Source: Pelecanus crispus (Eukaryota > Chordata > Aves > Pelecaniformes > Pelecanidae). From it: 64,000 nt of DNA. This document shows positions 61,963 to 64,000 of the stretch, piece by piece. The stretch spans positions 131,251,388 through 131,315,387 of the forward strand of contig NC_134644.1 in the NCBI RefSeq assembly GCF_030463565.1, given 5' to 3'. The translations under genes and the position numbers were made by a program. Under the pieces are notes generated by a model. That model was not told the DNA's origin. It was given only the letters and a program-made list of their open reading frames with translations, and did no database searches. Within the stretch, counting starts at the first letter, position 1. Every line of letters begins with the position of its first letter.

Positions 61963-62310
61963 AATCTTTTTCTTCAGTATGGCTTCTTGCTTTTAAGTTC
62001 CTAACCCTTAACATAGATTATTCCTACCTCACTAAAATACCTTGCATTTGTCCATGTTGAATTTTATCCTGCTATGTTTAAGCCATTTGTGTAATTTTCA
62101 AGATAATTTTAATTACAGTCTTGTTCTTGAAACTCCTTGATGCACCTCCTCACTTACTGGAAGTTTGCAAGTTTAATAAATATACACCCTCTTCTATCAG
62201 TCAGCTTGGTTAAAAGTTTATTTTTGCTGCTGGTTGATCCATATAAAACTCCAGTCTATTTGTCCTTCCATTTTGATAGTGAACCATTGATAAGCAATCT
62301 CTGATTTTTG

Positions 62311-64000
62311 TTTTACAAGGAAAATACTTACGAAAAAATTACTCTGGAAATTCTTCTCTGTGTAAGTTTTACTACAAGAAAAAAAAGTATCTGTGAAACT
62401 TAGTACAAGCAACATGTGTATCTCTAATGACTATACACATTTATAGAGGATCTTATGCTGAAGGATTCGAAATTTCTATGCAAATTATATATAAGGGAAT
62501 CCTTATCACAAAAATGTAGTTGTTGCTTGGAGGGAGCATAGCTGCAGTTTAATAATTCACAAGTGGAACTACCCAGAGCTTAAAAATGCAAAATAAAAAA
62601 ATAGAGCATTTTTTTCAGGGAGGTTCTTCGTACTTGTCTTTAATAAACTGTCTCGAATCCCTAAGCTAAGAGCCTGAAATTAGGCAGTATGAAATCACTG
62701 TGTAAACAAAACTATAAAGAATCAAAAGAAATTATCCAAATTCGAATTTGACCTATACTTAGTCAGCAGTATCTATATCTTTATTTTTATAAAAAGGTAA
62801 AAATGTTTTCTTATCAAATGGCCAAGATTTTTTGTATTATCCAAATTTAAGTGTTTAGATGTATAAATTAAGTTTTAAGTATTTCTTAATTTGTTTTTCC
62901 TAATAGTTTGTATCTTGTATATTTTGGTATCAAATTGAATTTATAAAAGGAATAATTATATCTGATTCATTCACTTATTTATTAGTAGACTAACTATAAA
63001 ATGACAGTTGACTATCATTATTTACTAGTTTGCTTTTCTTCTAGTCAGAGATGTTGATACTCATTTAAAATCAAACTTCAGCTTGTCATTGCACTTTTTG
63101 TAGTGAAAATGAAAAAAATCAGGTACCTTAGTATTGGTTATGTAGTCATGTGTACTATACAATAAGTGCTGATTTATATACATATATAGCCATTTTTGTT
63201 CTGTCTGTATGATTTGCCACTTTACAGTTTTCTAGGATCAGTATGGAAAAAGGTAATGAAGCTTAGAAGAGAGTTAAGCTGCAGTTCCAGAGTATCTCAC
63301 AGAATGCACAATAGAAGTGAATGTTTAAATTTGGCTTAAATTTTATTTTGGACCATTGATTTACCCTTTTCCCAATTGACTGTAATCAGTCTGTTATTGC
63401 TAATCCCTGACTAGTCATCCTACCAAAGGTGAATCTGCTGAAGAGTCCTAATGATGCTCGTATTCCCCTGGAGTTTTAGCAGGAACGTGGGAGAAAGGGA
63501 GTCTGAGACCAGTATCTTTAGGTTCAGCATGGAACTGCGCTTAAAACTAGAGAGGGGAAAGGGAGAGGCACATGGTCCTTGGCCTTTTTCTGCTCTGCTG
63601 CAACTTTAGACAGGTCAGTGAGAACATCTGTTTTGTCCTGAGTTCCCAAAGGTGCAGCACAGTGTTAGTAATATTAACATACCTTTGTAAAGCATTTATT
63701 GGATGAAAAATAGCATATAAATACCATTTGTAGTGAGATGGTATACAAAAGCTGGGTTTAGAAAAAGTAAGAATTCTTTTTTTCAGAATGTCCTTAATTA
63801 CAAGGTAAGAGCAGTAGGTAGAGGCCTGATAAACACAACTTTAGTTGATCATCTAGTGTTGCAGTCACATAGGAACTCTCAGAGAGTGCTATACCCCGTT
63901 ACTGTCTCGCTTTAGTTCTTGATACAATGGCTGTTCAATATAATGTCCAGTTTAGCTTGTGACAAAGCGGTGAAGCTGCAGCTGCTTCTGTGATCTTGAC
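62311..64000. other. Non-coding stretch, no gene recognised
   Basis: Very AT-rich, especially 62740-63200. No open frame over about 60 codons of interest, no CpG island and no recognised repeat. Confidence 0.6.

Larger units (their letters stand above)
61300..62310 (-). mobile_element. Ancient CR1/L3-type LINE fragment, interrupted
   Basis: The plus strand shows the antisense of an old CR1. It starts with 'gaaggagcttcaggggctga' (3' end) near 61318. After an interruption (61353-61520) it resumes with 'gcaagatcagctgtagg' and 'aggtgtttgtcagcctg'. Then come 'cacattccaacacttcac' near 61636 and 'gcatttgtccatgttgaa' near 62045, the antisense of the conserved CR1 string NKAKC region. It ends with 'gtgaaccattgataagcaat' near 62279. 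It retains the end of the reverse transcriptase, the ORF2 C-terminus and the 3' UTR, heavily mutated. It is clearly older than the copies at 10.6 and 33.2 kb. The edges are approximate. Confidence 0.8.

Overview
This window looks like ordinary, AT-rich, non-coding DNA from a bird. The strongest clue is the repeat content. There are at least nine CR1 LINE pieces of several ages, most of the younger ones ending in the avian CR1 tail built from repeats of ATTCTATG. There is also one short retroposon whose head is derived from tRNA-Ile and whose tail is CR1; chimeras of this kind are known from passerine birds, so a passerine is a reasonable but unproven guess. There is no bacterial-style gene organisation, no operon, no CRISPR array, no rRNA gene and no intact tRNA gene.

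Layout. Positions 1-10,550 are non-coding and hold two very old minus-strand CR1 fragments (3.88-4.39 kb and 5.89-6.20 kb) and one speculative exon-like segment near 5.1 kb. Positions 10.55-11.86 kb hold the largest CR1 copy (plus strand), followed about 70 bp later by a second CR1 tail. Positions 11.9-27.3 kb are non-coding and contain a perfect 13-bp hairpin at 12.8 kb. Positions 27.3-28.2 kb are a CpG-rich segment. A second long CR1 (minus strand) lies at 33.16-34.08 kb. A compact, strong CpG island lies at 44.32-44.64 kb, flanked by AT-rich sequence with recognisable transcription-factor motifs. From 49 kb onward come short CR1 tails at 49.4 and 51.1 kb, a poly-C tract at 55.6 kb, a perfect 28-bp palindrome at 56.9 kb, the tRNA-Ile/CR1 SINE at 58.6 kb, and a nested pair at 61.3-62.3 kb in which a younger plus-strand CR1 interrupts an ancient minus-strand one.

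Protein-coding content. The only open frames with recognisable protein similarity are decayed CR1 ORF2 (reverse transcriptase) remnants, all broken by stops and frameshifts. No exon of a cellular gene could be identified. The other open frames (up to about 160 codons) are no longer than chance predicts in 64 kb. The window is best read as an intron or intergenic desert with one or two possible regulatory or promoter islands. No new biological system was found. The observations most worth checking are the SINE, the frameshift shared by the two long CR1 copies, the palindrome and hairpins, and the two CpG islands.
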